A DNA stretch of 36,619 nucleotides from Chloroflexota bacterium (GTDB lineage: Bacteria > Chloroflexota > Anaerolineae > Anaerolineales > Anaerolineaceae), in assembly GCA_029265085.1 (NCBI GenBank), contig JAJUJY010000026.1, forward strand, positions 1 to 36,619, in the 5' to 3' direction. Positions 15,672-24,028 of the stretch are shown here, piece after piece. The notes beneath the pieces were generated by a model. That model did no database searches. It saw only the letters and a list, made by a program, of their open reading frames with translations, and was not told the DNA's origin. The position numbers were made by a program, and so were the translations under genes. How positions within the stretch are numbered: the first letter of the stretch is position 1; every line of letters starts with the position of its first letter.

Positions 15672-16517
15672 TTACTCGTTAAAAAACTCCGCCCAGGGGG
15701 TATTCGCAAATTGTTGTTTCAATTCCGAAAAATTTTTTATCGCCTCGGATAAGGGTTTTTGTGACTGTTTATGCGTTTGCGGTTGAACTGCCACTTCAGG
15801 CAGCCCCAAAAAGCGTTGTATGCGGCTGATCTCGCTCTGGTAATTATGTGCAAGTTCTTCATAAATGATCTCTGTTCGCGGATGATCTTTGAAGAATTGG
15901 TCTGCGTCATTCTCCCATCGCCGGGTGCGTTCAAAAACCTCCCGGCATTCATTGAAATCCAGTTCTACCGGTCCAAATTCTTCTTTTTCTCCGGAAGTAT
16001 TGACCCAGCGGCCTGTCTTTTCAGCTTTTTCACGCGAAAGGTGGGTGCGCAAGATATTTCGCCGTTTGATGTGCAAAATATGGATTTCATGGTGCTCTTT
16101 CAGGTAGTCCCATAACTGGTTGAAAGGAGTATCGGTTGCGTGATAATAAAACAGCTTGAAGCCAACCGCCTGAACAGTGAGGGGTGCTTTGCGAAAGACC
16201 CATTCATCCAGAAAACGCACTGGATTGGTCTGGTAAAGGCTTAATGTGCGTGCGCTGCCAGGATACTGCGGGTGATCGAAATCAATATGATCTGCTTCAC
16301 GGAAAATTTCGCCGAGGGTGACTATCCCAGGATGAGAATCCAGTAAGCCGCGCAGAAAATTCGAACCGGTTCGCGAGCGTCCTAAGATAATAAATCGGGT
16401 GTAATCCGTGTGGCTCTTTAAAAGCCCCAGGTCCATCGCAAGATTGCGGGCAGCCGGATTTTGCAGACGAATCACATCTTTTACTTTGTGGAGTGTATGT
16501 TGCAGGTTGTTTTGCAT
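15672..16517 (-). CDS. Sulfotransferase-family protein
   Basis: 281 residues. The PAPS 5'-phosphosulfate-binding loop is visible as ILGRSRTGSNFLRGLLDSHP (about 44-63), the prokaryotic variant of the sulfotransferase P-loop. The 3'-phosphate-binding region is probably HILHIKRRNILRTHLS. Further conserved parts are the arginine-rich FERTRRWENDADQFF and EIIYEELAHNYQSEISRIQRFLGL, as in Stf0/LPS-type sulfotransferases. It would move sulfate from PAPS to a sugar hydroxyl, giving a sulfated, acidic glycan; an acceptor on the pyrrole acyl group cannot be excluded. No PAPS synthesis genes are in the window. It lies 24 bp after a GT2 and 11 bp before a GT4. Confidence 0.87.
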   Translation of the reverse strand: MQNNLQHTLHKVKDVIRLQNPAARNLAMDLGLLKSHTDYTRFIILGRSRTGSNFLRGLLDSHPGIVTLGEIFREADHIDFDHPQYPGSARTLSLYQTNPVRFLDEWVFRKAPLTVQAVGFKLFYYHATDTPFNQLWDYLKEHHEIHILHIKRRNILRTHLSREKAEKTGRWVNTSGEKEEFGPVELDFNECREVFERTRRWENDADQFFKDHPRTEIIYEELAHNYQSEISRIQRFLGLPEVAVQPQTHKQSQKPLSEAIKNFSELKQQFANTPWAEFFNE

Positions 16518-16541
16518 TTGAAACCTTTCTGCGATAACCGG

Positions 16542-17444
16542 TTAAGAGGGACGCATGCCCCAGCGTTTGCGGAAGAAATCCAACAAGCCTTGCAGCATGG
16601 CATCGCGATGAGGCCGCTTATCACGCCACTTGGGCCGCAGGCTCCAGGAAAGCAGGTTGCGTAAGGTCCAACCCAAAGCAAAGATCCAGGCAGACCAGGG
16701 GGCATGATGTTTGTGCAGCAGCATCAACCAGTTGCGTGTCCAGTAGTAGGTCACATTGGGGCCGGGCTGGTAATCCCGTTGTACGCCTTTGTGCCAGAGT
16801 TTGGCTGTGGGAACCACCCATAAACTCCAGCCGCCGCGGCGGGCACGTACACACCATTCGGTTTCTTCCCAATAGTAGAAGAAACGCTCATCGATCATGC
16901 CGACCTGCTCAATGACCTCACGCCGTACGAAAATTGCACAGCCAGAGATCCAATCTACTTGCCTTGGGGCAAAATATTGCCCCTGGTCTGGTTCGTTTTG
17001 TCCGGCATGACTGGATAACCAATGATGGTCCAGAATACCACCAGCAGTTTGGATGATATCAGGTTCGTTGTGATGGTATACCAGCGGACCAAGCATGCCT
17101 ATGTCAGGGTTGTTCTGTCCAATTTCTACCAGGCGTGTGATCGCATCTGCGGCCAGAAAGGTATCTTCATTGAGCACGAAAACCCAATCAGCGCCTTGCT
17201 CAATTGCTGCCTGAATACCTGCATTGTTGTTTCCGGCATAGCCGCGGTTGTCTGTGAGCGAAATGATTTGCACTTCTGGGTAGCGCATGTGGATTGCCTC
17301 CACTGAGCCGTCGCTGGAGGCGTTATCCAGGACGATGACCGCCTGATTGGGATAATCACTTTGTCGCAGTGATTCCAGACAGGCCAGGGTATCATCCCGG
17401 CGGTTGGTATTCAAAATCACAGAGGTTACCCGCGGTAGTTTCAT
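16542..17444 (-). CDS. GT2-family glycosyltransferase (rhamnosyltransferase-like)
   Basis: 300 residues with a GT-A fold: SVILNTNRRDDTLACLESLRQ, IVLDNASSDGSVEA, NRGYAGNNNAGIQA, the DxD-like FVLNEDTFL, GCAIFVRREV and YYWEETEWCVRARRGGWSLW, HKGVQRDYQPGPNVTYYWTRN. The last part is typical of the WbbL-like subgroup with a membrane-proximal amphipathic tail. It starts 3 bp after the epimerase stop, so translation is probably coupled. Donor unknown; it differs clearly from the GT2 at 12101 and likely adds a different residue. Confidence 0.92.
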   Translation of the reverse strand: MKLPRVTSVILNTNRRDDTLACLESLRQSDYPNQAVIVLDNASSDGSVEAIHMRYPEVQIISLTDNRGYAGNNNAGIQAAIEQGADWVFVLNEDTFLAADAITRLVEIGQNNPDIGMLGPLVYHHNEPDIIQTAGGILDHHWLSSHAGQNEPDQGQYFAPRQVDWISGCAIFVRREVIEQVGMIDERFFYYWEETEWCVRARRGGWSLWVVPTAKLWHKGVQRDYQPGPNVTYYWTRNWLMLLHKHHAPWSAWIFALGWTLRNLLSWSLRPKWRDKRPHRDAMLQGLLDFFRKRWGMRPS

Positions 17445-17447
17445 GGC

Positions 17448-18443
17448 TCAACTCAACCAGGCTGATGGAAAATTCTTGGTGACTTCAATATTCCGGAACT
17501 TTTGGCTCTCACGCGCGCCGTGACTGCGCACCCAATCCGCCATGCGTGCCAGCCCTTCCTCCAGATTGTGCAGGCGGCGTTTTCCAAAAATCCTTTCCAG
17601 CTTTTCATGAGAGGAATAAGCATTTTTTACTTCGTTCCGTGCCGGTAAATAAATGATGCTAGGCGCAACGCCCATAGACCGGGCAACGGTCTCTGCTAAA
17701 TCGTTTACTGTATAAGGCTGGTCAGCGCCAATGTTGAAGATCTGGTTATAAGCGGCAGGGGTATCCACCGCCTCCGCTAAAATGGGAGCGATATCTCGTA
17801 TATAGCTAAAGGCACGGGTTTGGGTACCATCACCAAAAATGGTCATGGGTTTGCCTTGCAATATTTGATTCATGAAAATTCCTACCACGTTGCGATATTT
17901 GTCACCAATATTCTGGCGCTCGCCATAAACGTTATGTGGGCGGAAGATGATGTAATTGAGATCAAACATTTCTTTGCAAACCCGCAGTTCTTGCTCAACG
18001 GCCAGTTTTGCGATGCCGTAGGGGTCTTCTGGAGTGGCAGGCGTTTCCTCTGTCATGGGAAGCTGCGGACTGACGCCGTACACTGCAATGGAGGAGGTGA
18101 AGACGAAACATTTCACACCGGTATTTACAGCAGCATTGATCAGGTTGACGCTGCCGATTAAGTTGTTGTTGTAATTAAATCGTTTGATGAAATGGCTCAG
18201 CCCTTCTGCTGCATAGGCTGCCAGGTGATATACCGCTTCAAATTGATTTTGATCGAATAGATCGTTAATTAGATTGACGTCATTGATGCTGCCTTGGATG
18301 AATTGGGTGCCTTTTACCAGGTTGTCAACAAAACCGCCGCTTAAATCATCCAGGACGGTTACATCGAAGCCTTTATTCACCAATTCTTCTGCGACGTGTG
18401 AGCCGATAAACCCGGCTCCTCCTGTGACTAAAACTTTACGCAT
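17448..18443 (-). CDS. NAD-dependent nucleotide-sugar epimerase/dehydratase (extended SDR)
   Basis: 331 residues. The NAD-binding glycine motif is TGGAGFIGSH (about 7-16), followed by VLDDLSGG and YHLAAYAAEG. Catalytic residues are Ser in FTSSIAVYG and Tyr/Lys in DPYGIAKLAVEQ (Y-x-x-x-K). Substrate-domain motifs include FRPHNVYGERQ and GDGTQTRAFSYIRDIA. This is the GalE/WbpP/Gne-like group acting on UDP-sugars in the cytoplasm, most often 4-epimerisation; a decarboxylase or dehydratase role is less likely. The only sugar-nucleotide enzyme besides GmhB in the window, it sits 18 bp after the AT3 pair and 3 bp before a GT2. Confidence 0.9.
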   Translation of the reverse strand: MRKVLVTGGAGFIGSHVAEELVNKGFDVTVLDDLSGGFVDNLVKGTQFIQGSINDVNLINDLFDQNQFEAVYHLAAYAAEGLSHFIKRFNYNNNLIGSVNLINAAVNTGVKCFVFTSSIAVYGVSPQLPMTEETPATPEDPYGIAKLAVEQELRVCKEMFDLNYIIFRPHNVYGERQNIGDKYRNVVGIFMNQILQGKPMTIFGDGTQTRAFSYIRDIAPILAEAVDTPAAYNQIFNIGADQPYTVNDLAETVARSMGVAPSIIYLPARNEVKNAYSSHEKLERIFGKRRLHNLEEGLARMADWVRSHGARESQKFRNIEVTKNFPSAWLS

Positions 18444-18461
18444 ATATACACCTCGGATCGA

Positions 18462-19568
18462 CTAACCAAACTGGTAAGCATAGATTTTGCGCATTGGGGT
18501 CCGTTTAACCAGAGCCATCAGCGCTAATGGAACGGCCAACCCGGCTGAAATTAAGATGGGTTGGAAAATAAACTGCATGGACAGCAAACCCGGGAACAGG
18601 TGATAGACTGCTTTGGCTGCATAGATTAATACCAACGAGTGGACCAGGTAAATGCCAAAACTTTTACTTCCCAGGTCGCTGATTTGTTGTGAGAGAGGCA
18701 GTTTAACCTGGTCAAAGGCGAGGAAACCAAGAATGAAGGCTGCCGAATACAGATGATCCAGGAGGGTCTCTTTTTGGGTCAGCCAACTTTGACCGGATAA
18801 CCGAATTAAGGATTCCCATTCCAAGATCGCCAGGGGAATCAGGATCACTGCAGCAGCGACCAGAGCCCAACGAATTTTCTGCAAAACGGGTTTGATGGTT
18901 GAATAATGAAATCCAATCACGATGCCTAATGAAAACCAGAAGATACTTCCAGGGAAAAACCAGCCCGGGGTGATCAGAGTCAGGAAGTGATCTGTTGGCA
19001 GTGCTCCCAGGGTTGTGGCGTAGCGAACAGCATGTACGCCTAGTTGAAGGATTGCGCTCAATCCAAGCAGAACTTTTGGCTTGTTTTTTGCCAACGGGGT
19101 GAGCAGCGGAGTCAATAAATAAAGCTGCGAGAGCAGGGGGATAAAATAGAAGGCAGGTGTGGCCTGTCCTAATAAAAGCATTCTTAGGATGTCGAGGGCG
19201 TTATATTTCGCTCCATCGATCAGATTAACTGCAATCATGACCACAGACCAGAGCAGGTATGGAATTACCAGGTAGCGGATGCGGGTGCTAATAAATTTCC
19301 ATCCAGGAAAGGATTGGTTTGAGCGGGTTGAAAAAGCGGTAAAAAAACCGGATACAAATAAAAATGTCGAGATGCTGTACATAATGAGCTGTTCGGCAGA
19401 GCGCAGCCCAAAATATTGAAATGAACCCATCTGGCTGAAATTGGGGGTGCTGACGTCCAAATACCGGTGCGTCCACCAAAACATGGCCACATAGCCCCAT
19501 CCCACCGCATGGTTAATGACCACGCCCAGGACTGCCAGACCGTTCAAATACAACAAACGTTTGACCAT
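18462..19568 (-). CDS. AT3-family membrane acyltransferase (tandem copy 2)
   Basis: 368 residues from the ATG at 19568, chosen because the homologous MVKRLL start is shared with the adjacent paralogue; a GTG at 19622 would add 18 unlikely residues that overlap an intercistronic hairpin. About ten membrane spans carry the AT3 (PF01757) signs: NGLAVLGVVINHAVGWG with the conserved His, and FLFVSGFFTAFST. It ends YAYQFG like its twin. AT3 enzymes move acyl groups to sugars across or at the membrane. Directly downstream of the halogenase/carrier cassette, it is a candidate for delivering the (halo)pyrrole acyl group to the glycan. Plain O-acetylation is the main alternative. Confidence 0.88.
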   Translation of the reverse strand: MVKRLLYLNGLAVLGVVINHAVGWGYVAMFWWTHRYLDVSTPNFSQMGSFQYFGLRSAEQLIMYSISTFLFVSGFFTAFSTRSNQSFPGWKFISTRIRYLVIPYLLWSVVMIAVNLIDGAKYNALDILRMLLLGQATPAFYFIPLLSQLYLLTPLLTPLAKNKPKVLLGLSAILQLGVHAVRYATTLGALPTDHFLTLITPGWFFPGSIFWFSLGIVIGFHYSTIKPVLQKIRWALVAAAVILIPLAILEWESLIRLSGQSWLTQKETLLDHLYSAAFILGFLAFDQVKLPLSQQISDLGSKSFGIYLVHSLVLIYAAKAVYHLFPGLLSMQFIFQPILISAGLAVPLALMALVKRTPMRKIYAYQFG

Positions 19569-19595
19569 GAACTTTGAAGCCCTTTCCGGTTGTAT

Positions 19596-19620
19596 GTATC
19601 CATCCAGGCAGGATGGGTAC
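19596..19620 (-). repeat. Intercistronic hairpin between the two acyltransferase genes
   Basis: GTATCCATCC (19596-19605) and GGATGGGTAC (19611-19620) pair with one mismatch around a 5-base loop, in the 63-bp gap between the tandem AT3 genes. No T-run follows on the minus strand. Confidence 0.45.
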
Positions 19621-19631
19621 ACTTCAGTTCA

Positions 19632-20741
19632 TCAACCGAACTGGTATGAATACAACGGGCGAGCAGGTGATTTTTTCACCGCCGCCATCAACAGGAGTGG
19701 AATACCCAATCCAAATAGAATTAATAGGGGCTGTAAAATAATTTGATGAGCCAATAATTGCGGTGCAAAATGATAAATGCCGCGAGAAAGATATTCCATC
19801 ACTGGGGAATGAACTAAATAAATACCAAAGGATTTTGTTCCCAATGCGGATATTTCTTCACTGAATGGCAGTTTAATTTCAATAAAACTGATGATGCTTA
19901 AGATAAATGCGGCAGCATAAAATCCATCTATGATAGTTTCTCTGCCTTGCAGCCAGGGTTGGCCGGATAATCCTTGCAGCCATTCCCATTCAAAGAACCC
20001 AAGGATAAAGAAACCAACCGCCGCTGACAACCAAACGGTACGAAAGCGGGTAATAAACGGTTTGATGCGCGGTAAGTGAAAGCCCACCACCATTCCGGCC
20101 GCAAACCAGAACAAGCGCACCAGAAAGACCCATTTTGGCAGCATTGTATTCAAAGTACTCCAGATGGGAGCCTGCCAATTTAATGTGCTGGAATAGGTCA
20201 GCAGCAAAACCCCGACCTGTAAAATGGCTGTACTGATTAGCAAAGCTTTCCAGTGTTTCCGGGCAAGCGGCACGAGAAAAGGAGCCAACAGATAAAGTTG
20301 AACCAGTAAGGGTACAAAATAATATGCCGGATTCGCTCCGCCGGTCAGGATCATGACGGGAATCTGGCTTAAGGATGGGATTCTTCCCTCCAGAATCAGC
20401 GCAACCATTAATATCCCTGTCCAGAACAGGTACGGAATCACCAGGAATTTGATTCGGGAGAAGATCGTTTTCCATTCCAGGGTTGGCCGGTTTTGACCGG
20501 TGGAGAAAGCCGTAAAAAATCCGGATACAAACAGAAACGCAGCGATGCTGAATTGCACCAATTGTTCGATCAGGCGCAGCCCATAATATCCCAGGCTGCC
20601 AACCTGATCGAACGGGGAAACCGAGGCAGGTAAATAACGGTGCGCCCAGGAAAACATGGCCACAAATCCCCAGCCACCCGCGTGGAAGAGGATTACACAG
20701 ATTATTGCCAGACCATTTAATACCAACAGACGTTTGACCAT
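19632..20741 (-). CDS. AT3-family membrane acyltransferase (tandem copy 1)
   Basis: 369 residues from the ATG at 20741, which has AGGA five bases upstream; an in-frame TTG at 20765 is the alternative. It is a clear paralogue of the next gene, with matching VKRLL-LNGLA, HAxGWG, FLFVSGFFTAFST, LGxKSFGIYLVHS and YxYQFG. There are about ten spans. Two diverged copies suggest two acceptor sites or two acyl donors. It is the first gene after the halogenase (68 bp, with a hairpin), which is why I link it to transfer of the carrier-bound pyrrole acyl group. AT3 enzymes usually use acyl-CoA; direct use of a carrier protein would be unusual, so this link is inference. The carrier may first hand over to CoA. 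Confidence 0.88.
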   Translation of the reverse strand: MVKRLLVLNGLAIICVILFHAGGWGFVAMFSWAHRYLPASVSPFDQVGSLGYYGLRLIEQLVQFSIAAFLFVSGFFTAFSTGQNRPTLEWKTIFSRIKFLVIPYLFWTGILMVALILEGRIPSLSQIPVMILTGGANPAYYFVPLLVQLYLLAPFLVPLARKHWKALLISTAILQVGVLLLTYSSTLNWQAPIWSTLNTMLPKWVFLVRLFWFAAGMVVGFHLPRIKPFITRFRTVWLSAAVGFFILGFFEWEWLQGLSGQPWLQGRETIIDGFYAAAFILSIISFIEIKLPFSEEISALGTKSFGIYLVHSPVMEYLSRGIYHFAPQLLAHQIILQPLLILFGLGIPLLLMAAVKKSPARPLYSYQFG

Positions 20742-20767
20742 ATTTTCCTGAAACTTTTCCGTCAAAT

Positions 20768-20798
20768 CCTGGCAGATATTTGTTATTTGTTTGCCAGG
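20768..20798 (-). repeat. Hairpin between halogenase and acyltransferase genes
   Basis: CCTGGCA (20768-20774) and TGCCAGG (20792-20798) are perfect inverted repeats with a 17-base AT-rich loop in the 68-bp gap between the pyrrole cassette and the AT3 pair. It may set different expression for the two blocks; no terminator-like T-run is seen. Confidence 0.4.
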
Positions 20799-20809
20799 TG
20801 AATTTGCAG

Positions 20810-22132
20810 CTAATCCGCTGTTAGTCCCGGTGCCTTGTCAGGGGCAACTGCATAGGCCGGGATTGGATCAATCGGCACATCAGAAAGCTGCGACTTGAAC
20901 AGGTGATTTTCGGTTGTTTCCACTTTGCGGATATAGTCACGCATCGCATCCAAAACAGGAACCTCTGTGCGGTCAAAAACTTCCCCTTGCAGCAGGCGAA
21001 TGATTTCAAAGCGGTGCTCTTTGGATTGCACAAAATGGGTGAAGAGCGGCAAGAGCTTGTAGTACAACCGGATAAATTCATACCAGACGTTGACCCCGCC
21101 GCGGATTTTCTTTTCATAAGGCATGAAGGCCGCTGTGCTAAAATCGCCGGTTTCAAATGCCTTAATGATGACCTCAGATGCAAATTTGGCACTGTATTGC
21201 GCAATACTTACCCCGGATGAAAAGATAGGATCCACAAAGCGGGCGGCATCTCCAATCAATACCCACCCGTCGCCAACGAACCGATCCATGCTGTAGCTGT
21301 AATCCCCTTCGGTCTTAAATTCACCTACCCGGACCGCATTTTTCATGGCTGCTTCCAATCGCTTGTTGGATTGGATGTATTTGTTGAAGTATCCTTCCAG
21401 GCTGTTCTTTGACTCAGCAAACATTTCACGCTCGGCGACAACGCCAATTGATGTGATTGTCTCCGTAATCGGAATTTGCCAGGCCCAGCCGCGCTGCACA
21501 GGTAAGAAATAGATATGGATAAAATCTGTAGTAGCCTCGTTTTCACTGCGATCTACCCCTTCAAACCAGGAATACACCGCATATTGGTTGAAAATGGGGT
21601 CTTTTTTCTTGAGACCTAACTGGCGTGCCAGGATGGTATTCCGGCCGCTGGCATCTACCACCATTTTGCTTTCCAGATCAATTTCTTTGCCAGCAAATTT
21701 TGCGCGCACACCACAGGCTTTTCCACTCTCATCAAATAAAACTTGCTTTACATGGACGCCCTGATAAACTTCCGACCCGCTCATTTCGGCATGTTTTAAG
21801 AGCAGCGCATCAAATTTTGCCCGATCAACATGATAGGTGTATGGTTGTTTGATATCCGGCAGTGGATATTCGGAGAACCGCATTGGAAATTCCCGACCGG
21901 TAAAATCGTGCCAGGCAGCTCCAAATTTATGGACAAAATTTTCTTTTTCCATGGTTGGAATAAAGCCGATTTCATCCAAAATGCGGGTTGTGGATGCAAC
22001 CAATGACTCACCGACATGATCACGCGGGTGAATTGCACTTTCAAGAATGATGTTTTTGATCCCGGCTCGCGATAAGAAACTGCCCATCACTGAGCCAGCC
22101 GGACCACCACCAATAATAATGACCTCGTTCAT
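20810..22132 (-). CDS. Flavin-dependent halogenase (carrier-protein-bound pyrrole type)
   Basis: 440 residues. FAD motifs: GGGPAGS at the N-terminus and GDAARFVDPIFSSGV (294-308). The halogenase signature WxWxIP is present as WAWQIP (216-221). The Lys of FVHKFGAAW (K69) is at the position I expect for the catalytic lysine that carries the halogenating species. The SSGV loop and overall length fit the PltA/CmlS-like group that works on tethered substrates rather than free tryptophan. The predicted reaction is FADH2- and O2-dependent chlorination or bromination of a pyrrolyl-S-carrier. The gene follows the carrier by 30 bp and has a GGAGG site. No flavin reductase is in the window. A geranylgeranyl-reductase-like role is the main alternative but would not need WxWxIP. 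Confidence 0.85.
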   Translation of the reverse strand: MNEVIIIGGGPAGSVMGSFLSRAGIKNIILESAIHPRDHVGESLVASTTRILDEIGFIPTMEKENFVHKFGAAWHDFTGREFPMRFSEYPLPDIKQPYTYHVDRAKFDALLLKHAEMSGSEVYQGVHVKQVLFDESGKACGVRAKFAGKEIDLESKMVVDASGRNTILARQLGLKKKDPIFNQYAVYSWFEGVDRSENEATTDFIHIYFLPVQRGWAWQIPITETITSIGVVAEREMFAESKNSLEGYFNKYIQSNKRLEAAMKNAVRVGEFKTEGDYSYSMDRFVGDGWVLIGDAARFVDPIFSSGVSIAQYSAKFASEVIIKAFETGDFSTAAFMPYEKKIRGGVNVWYEFIRLYYKLLPLFTHFVQSKEHRFEIIRLLQGEVFDRTEVPVLDAMRDYIRKVETTENHLFKSQLSDVPIDPIPAYAVAPDKAPGLTAD

Positions 22133-22162
22133 TCCTGCCTCCTGTGGCGTAATTCGAAAATC

Positions 22163-22408
22163 TTAGTTCGCTAACCGCGCCTGCACATAGCTGGAAAGCG
22201 CAGCAACACTTTGAAAATTCTCAAGCACAACATCTTCATCTGCAACGTGGACGTTGAATTTATCTTCAATAAAGGCCACTAATTGCAAAATTCCTAAAGA
22301 GTCAATCACCCCTTCGCTTAACAGGTCATCATTCGGATGAATGTTCGACTTGCGGCCTTTGGCCAGTTCGGCCTGGATATAGTCGGTGAGCACAGACTGT
22401 AAATTCAT
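22163..22408 (-). CDS. Acyl/peptidyl carrier protein for prolyl/pyrrolyl thioester
   Basis: 81 residues, all one carrier domain. The phosphopantetheine site is GVIDSLGILQLV, with Ser37 as the attachment residue. IEDKFNVHVADEDVVLENFQSV is the usual helix III recognition region. GAGGAGG six bases before the ATG gives a secure start. Placement between the adenylation enzyme (23 bp) and the halogenase (30 bp) marks it as the tether on which proline is oxidised and halogenated, in the manner of PltL/CloN5/RedO. It needs a phosphopantetheinyl transferase from elsewhere. A DltC-like role in D-alanylation is argued against by the proline code of its ligase and the dehydrogenase neighbour. Confidence 0.93.
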   Translation of the reverse strand: MNLQSVLTDYIQAELAKGRKSNIHPNDDLLSEGVIDSLGILQLVAFIEDKFNVHVADEDVVLENFQSVAALSSYVQARLAN

Positions 22409-22431
22409 TTGTTCCTCCTCGGGTTTTTTCC

Positions 22432-24018
22432 TTACTGAATCGAAAGCTCAATTGCTCGCGCCTGGAGTTCGCGCCGGTTAATTTTGCCGGTGGAAGTGCG
22501 CGGAAAATCGCTGGTAATACTGATCTTGGCGGGAACTGCGTAGGGGGGCAGCCTTCCGGCAAGGTGAGCGATTAAATCGTGATCATTGATTGTAGAAGCT
22601 GGTTTTAAAATCACTGCTGCTTCAATCAGATTGCTGCCCTGATTATCGGGCACCGGATAAACAGCGGCTTCTTCAACCTCTGAATGAGCTAATAAGGCGG
22701 TTTCGATTTCGTCTAGCTCCACCCGGTAACCGCGAGTCTTTATCTGGCGGTCTTTGCGGCCGAGGAATTTATAATTACCGTCGTCCATTTTTTGCACAAG
22801 ATCACCGGTGCGGTAAAAAATATCCTCGCAGTAACCAAAAATTTGCCGCCGGAAAAATCCTTTATTGGATAGCTCTGACCGACCCCAGTAGCCGCGCATC
22901 ACAATCGGACCGCGAATCAATAATTCGCCAATTTCACCTGGCGCAACCGGATTGCCGTCCAGATCAACGACCAAATCTTCAACATTCGCGCAGGCTTTCC
23001 CAATGGATATCGGTTCGTCATTATCTTCAGCCAATTGTGGAACGTGATAATAAGTGCAGACATTGGTTTCAGTCGGTCCGTACAGGTTGCTGAAAAGTAC
23101 ACTGGGCAGCATTTTCATCAAGTCTCGCAGGTGTTTGGTTGGGAATGGTTCACCGGCGAATAAAATCCAGCGCAAGGCTGATAAATCTTTGTTTGCCAGC
23201 CCGCCATGCTCCATTAATTGCATCAGTGCAAAAGGAACCGAATACCAGACCGAGATGCGTTCCTCCGCTACCCATTTTGAAAGACTGGCAGGAAGCTTGG
23301 TTAGCGCTTCAGAAATGATGCAGGTCGTTGCCCCGGCCACCGCCCCAGCAAAAAAATCAAAAGTAGAGAGGTCAAAATGCAGAGGCGCATGATTGCTCAA
23401 ACGGTCTTCTTGCTGCAGCCCGTAAACATCGGCAGCCCATTCTGCAAAGCTCAAACCGGAACGGTGCGTGTGCATAATCCCTTTGGGCGTACCGGTTGAT
23501 CCCGAGGTGTAGAGAATATAGGCAAGATCCTGTTCCGTAGGTTCAGCCTCTTGAGGATAGGAAGCATCCACCTGGGCAAGTTCAGACCAATCAATGCACT
23601 TTGCAGGCAAGTCTGTGTTGGCTGGCAGCCCAATAAGCGTTTCCACTGTTGTTTCTGCCAAAATTTCTTTTAGCGAATCGACCTTGCCCGGTTGGGTGAT
23701 TAACCAGCGGATGCCGCAATCGTTGATGACAAAATTTATTCTCGCTACCGGCGCAAATGGATCTAATGGAACGTAGGCTGCCCCGGCGGTCAGGATTCCG
23801 TAGATTGCCACAGCGGAGTTGATGTTTTTATTCATGTAGATCCCAACCCGATCGCCGCGGCGGACGCCGGCCGCAATCAAGGTGCGGGCTAACTGGTTCG
23901 CCTGCTGAAAAAGCTCCTGGTAAGAAAGCTGTTGCTTTGAGAAACGCACAGCTGGATGATCTGGGGTTTGGGCAGCCCAGGCAGCAACAGGCTGATGGAT
24001 TAAGAACCGCTGTTTCAT
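22432..24018 (-). CDS. L-proline--[carrier protein] ligase (stand-alone adenylation enzyme)
   Basis: 528 residues with all core adenylation motifs: A3 YTSGSTGTPKG (170-180), A4 HFDLSTFDFF (214-223), A5 LYGPTETN (312-319), A7 YRTGDL (402-407), A8 GRKDRQIKTRGYRVELDEIE (420-439) and A10 TSTGKINRREL with K512. Aligning by hand to GrsA PheA, the ten specificity residues are D216, L217, F220, Y259, L286, A288, L312, V320, C321 and K512, i.e. DLFYLALVCK. I recall this as the proline code of pyrrole-forming ligases (CloN4/CouN4; PltF and RedM differ slightly). The enzyme would make prolyl-AMP and load the carrier encoded 23 bp downstream. A strong AGGAGG site precedes the ATG. DltA-like D-alanine ligase is the rejected alternative. 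Confidence 0.93.
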   Translation of the reverse strand: MKQRFLIHQPVAAWAAQTPDHPAVRFSKQQLSYQELFQQANQLARTLIAAGVRRGDRVGIYMNKNINSAVAIYGILTAGAAYVPLDPFAPVARINFVINDCGIRWLITQPGKVDSLKEILAETTVETLIGLPANTDLPAKCIDWSELAQVDASYPQEAEPTEQDLAYILYTSGSTGTPKGIMHTHRSGLSFAEWAADVYGLQQEDRLSNHAPLHFDLSTFDFFAGAVAGATTCIISEALTKLPASLSKWVAEERISVWYSVPFALMQLMEHGGLANKDLSALRWILFAGEPFPTKHLRDLMKMLPSVLFSNLYGPTETNVCTYYHVPQLAEDNDEPISIGKACANVEDLVVDLDGNPVAPGEIGELLIRGPIVMRGYWGRSELSNKGFFRRQIFGYCEDIFYRTGDLVQKMDDGNYKFLGRKDRQIKTRGYRVELDEIETALLAHSEVEEAAVYPVPDNQGSNLIEAAVILKPASTINDHDLIAHLAGRLPPYAVPAKISITSDFPRTSTGKINRRELQARAIELSIQ

Positions 24019-24028
24019 ACCAATCCTC

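Noticed and set aside
20810..22132. Flavoprotein as geranylgeranyl reductase
   Set aside because: The WxWxIP motif and the K69 position point to a halogenase; no isoprenoid genes are near.
22163..24018. Ligase plus carrier read as DltA/DltC (D-alanylation)
   Set aside because: The pocket residues spell a proline code and the neighbours are a prolyl-type dehydrogenase and a halogenase; no DltB or DltD is present.
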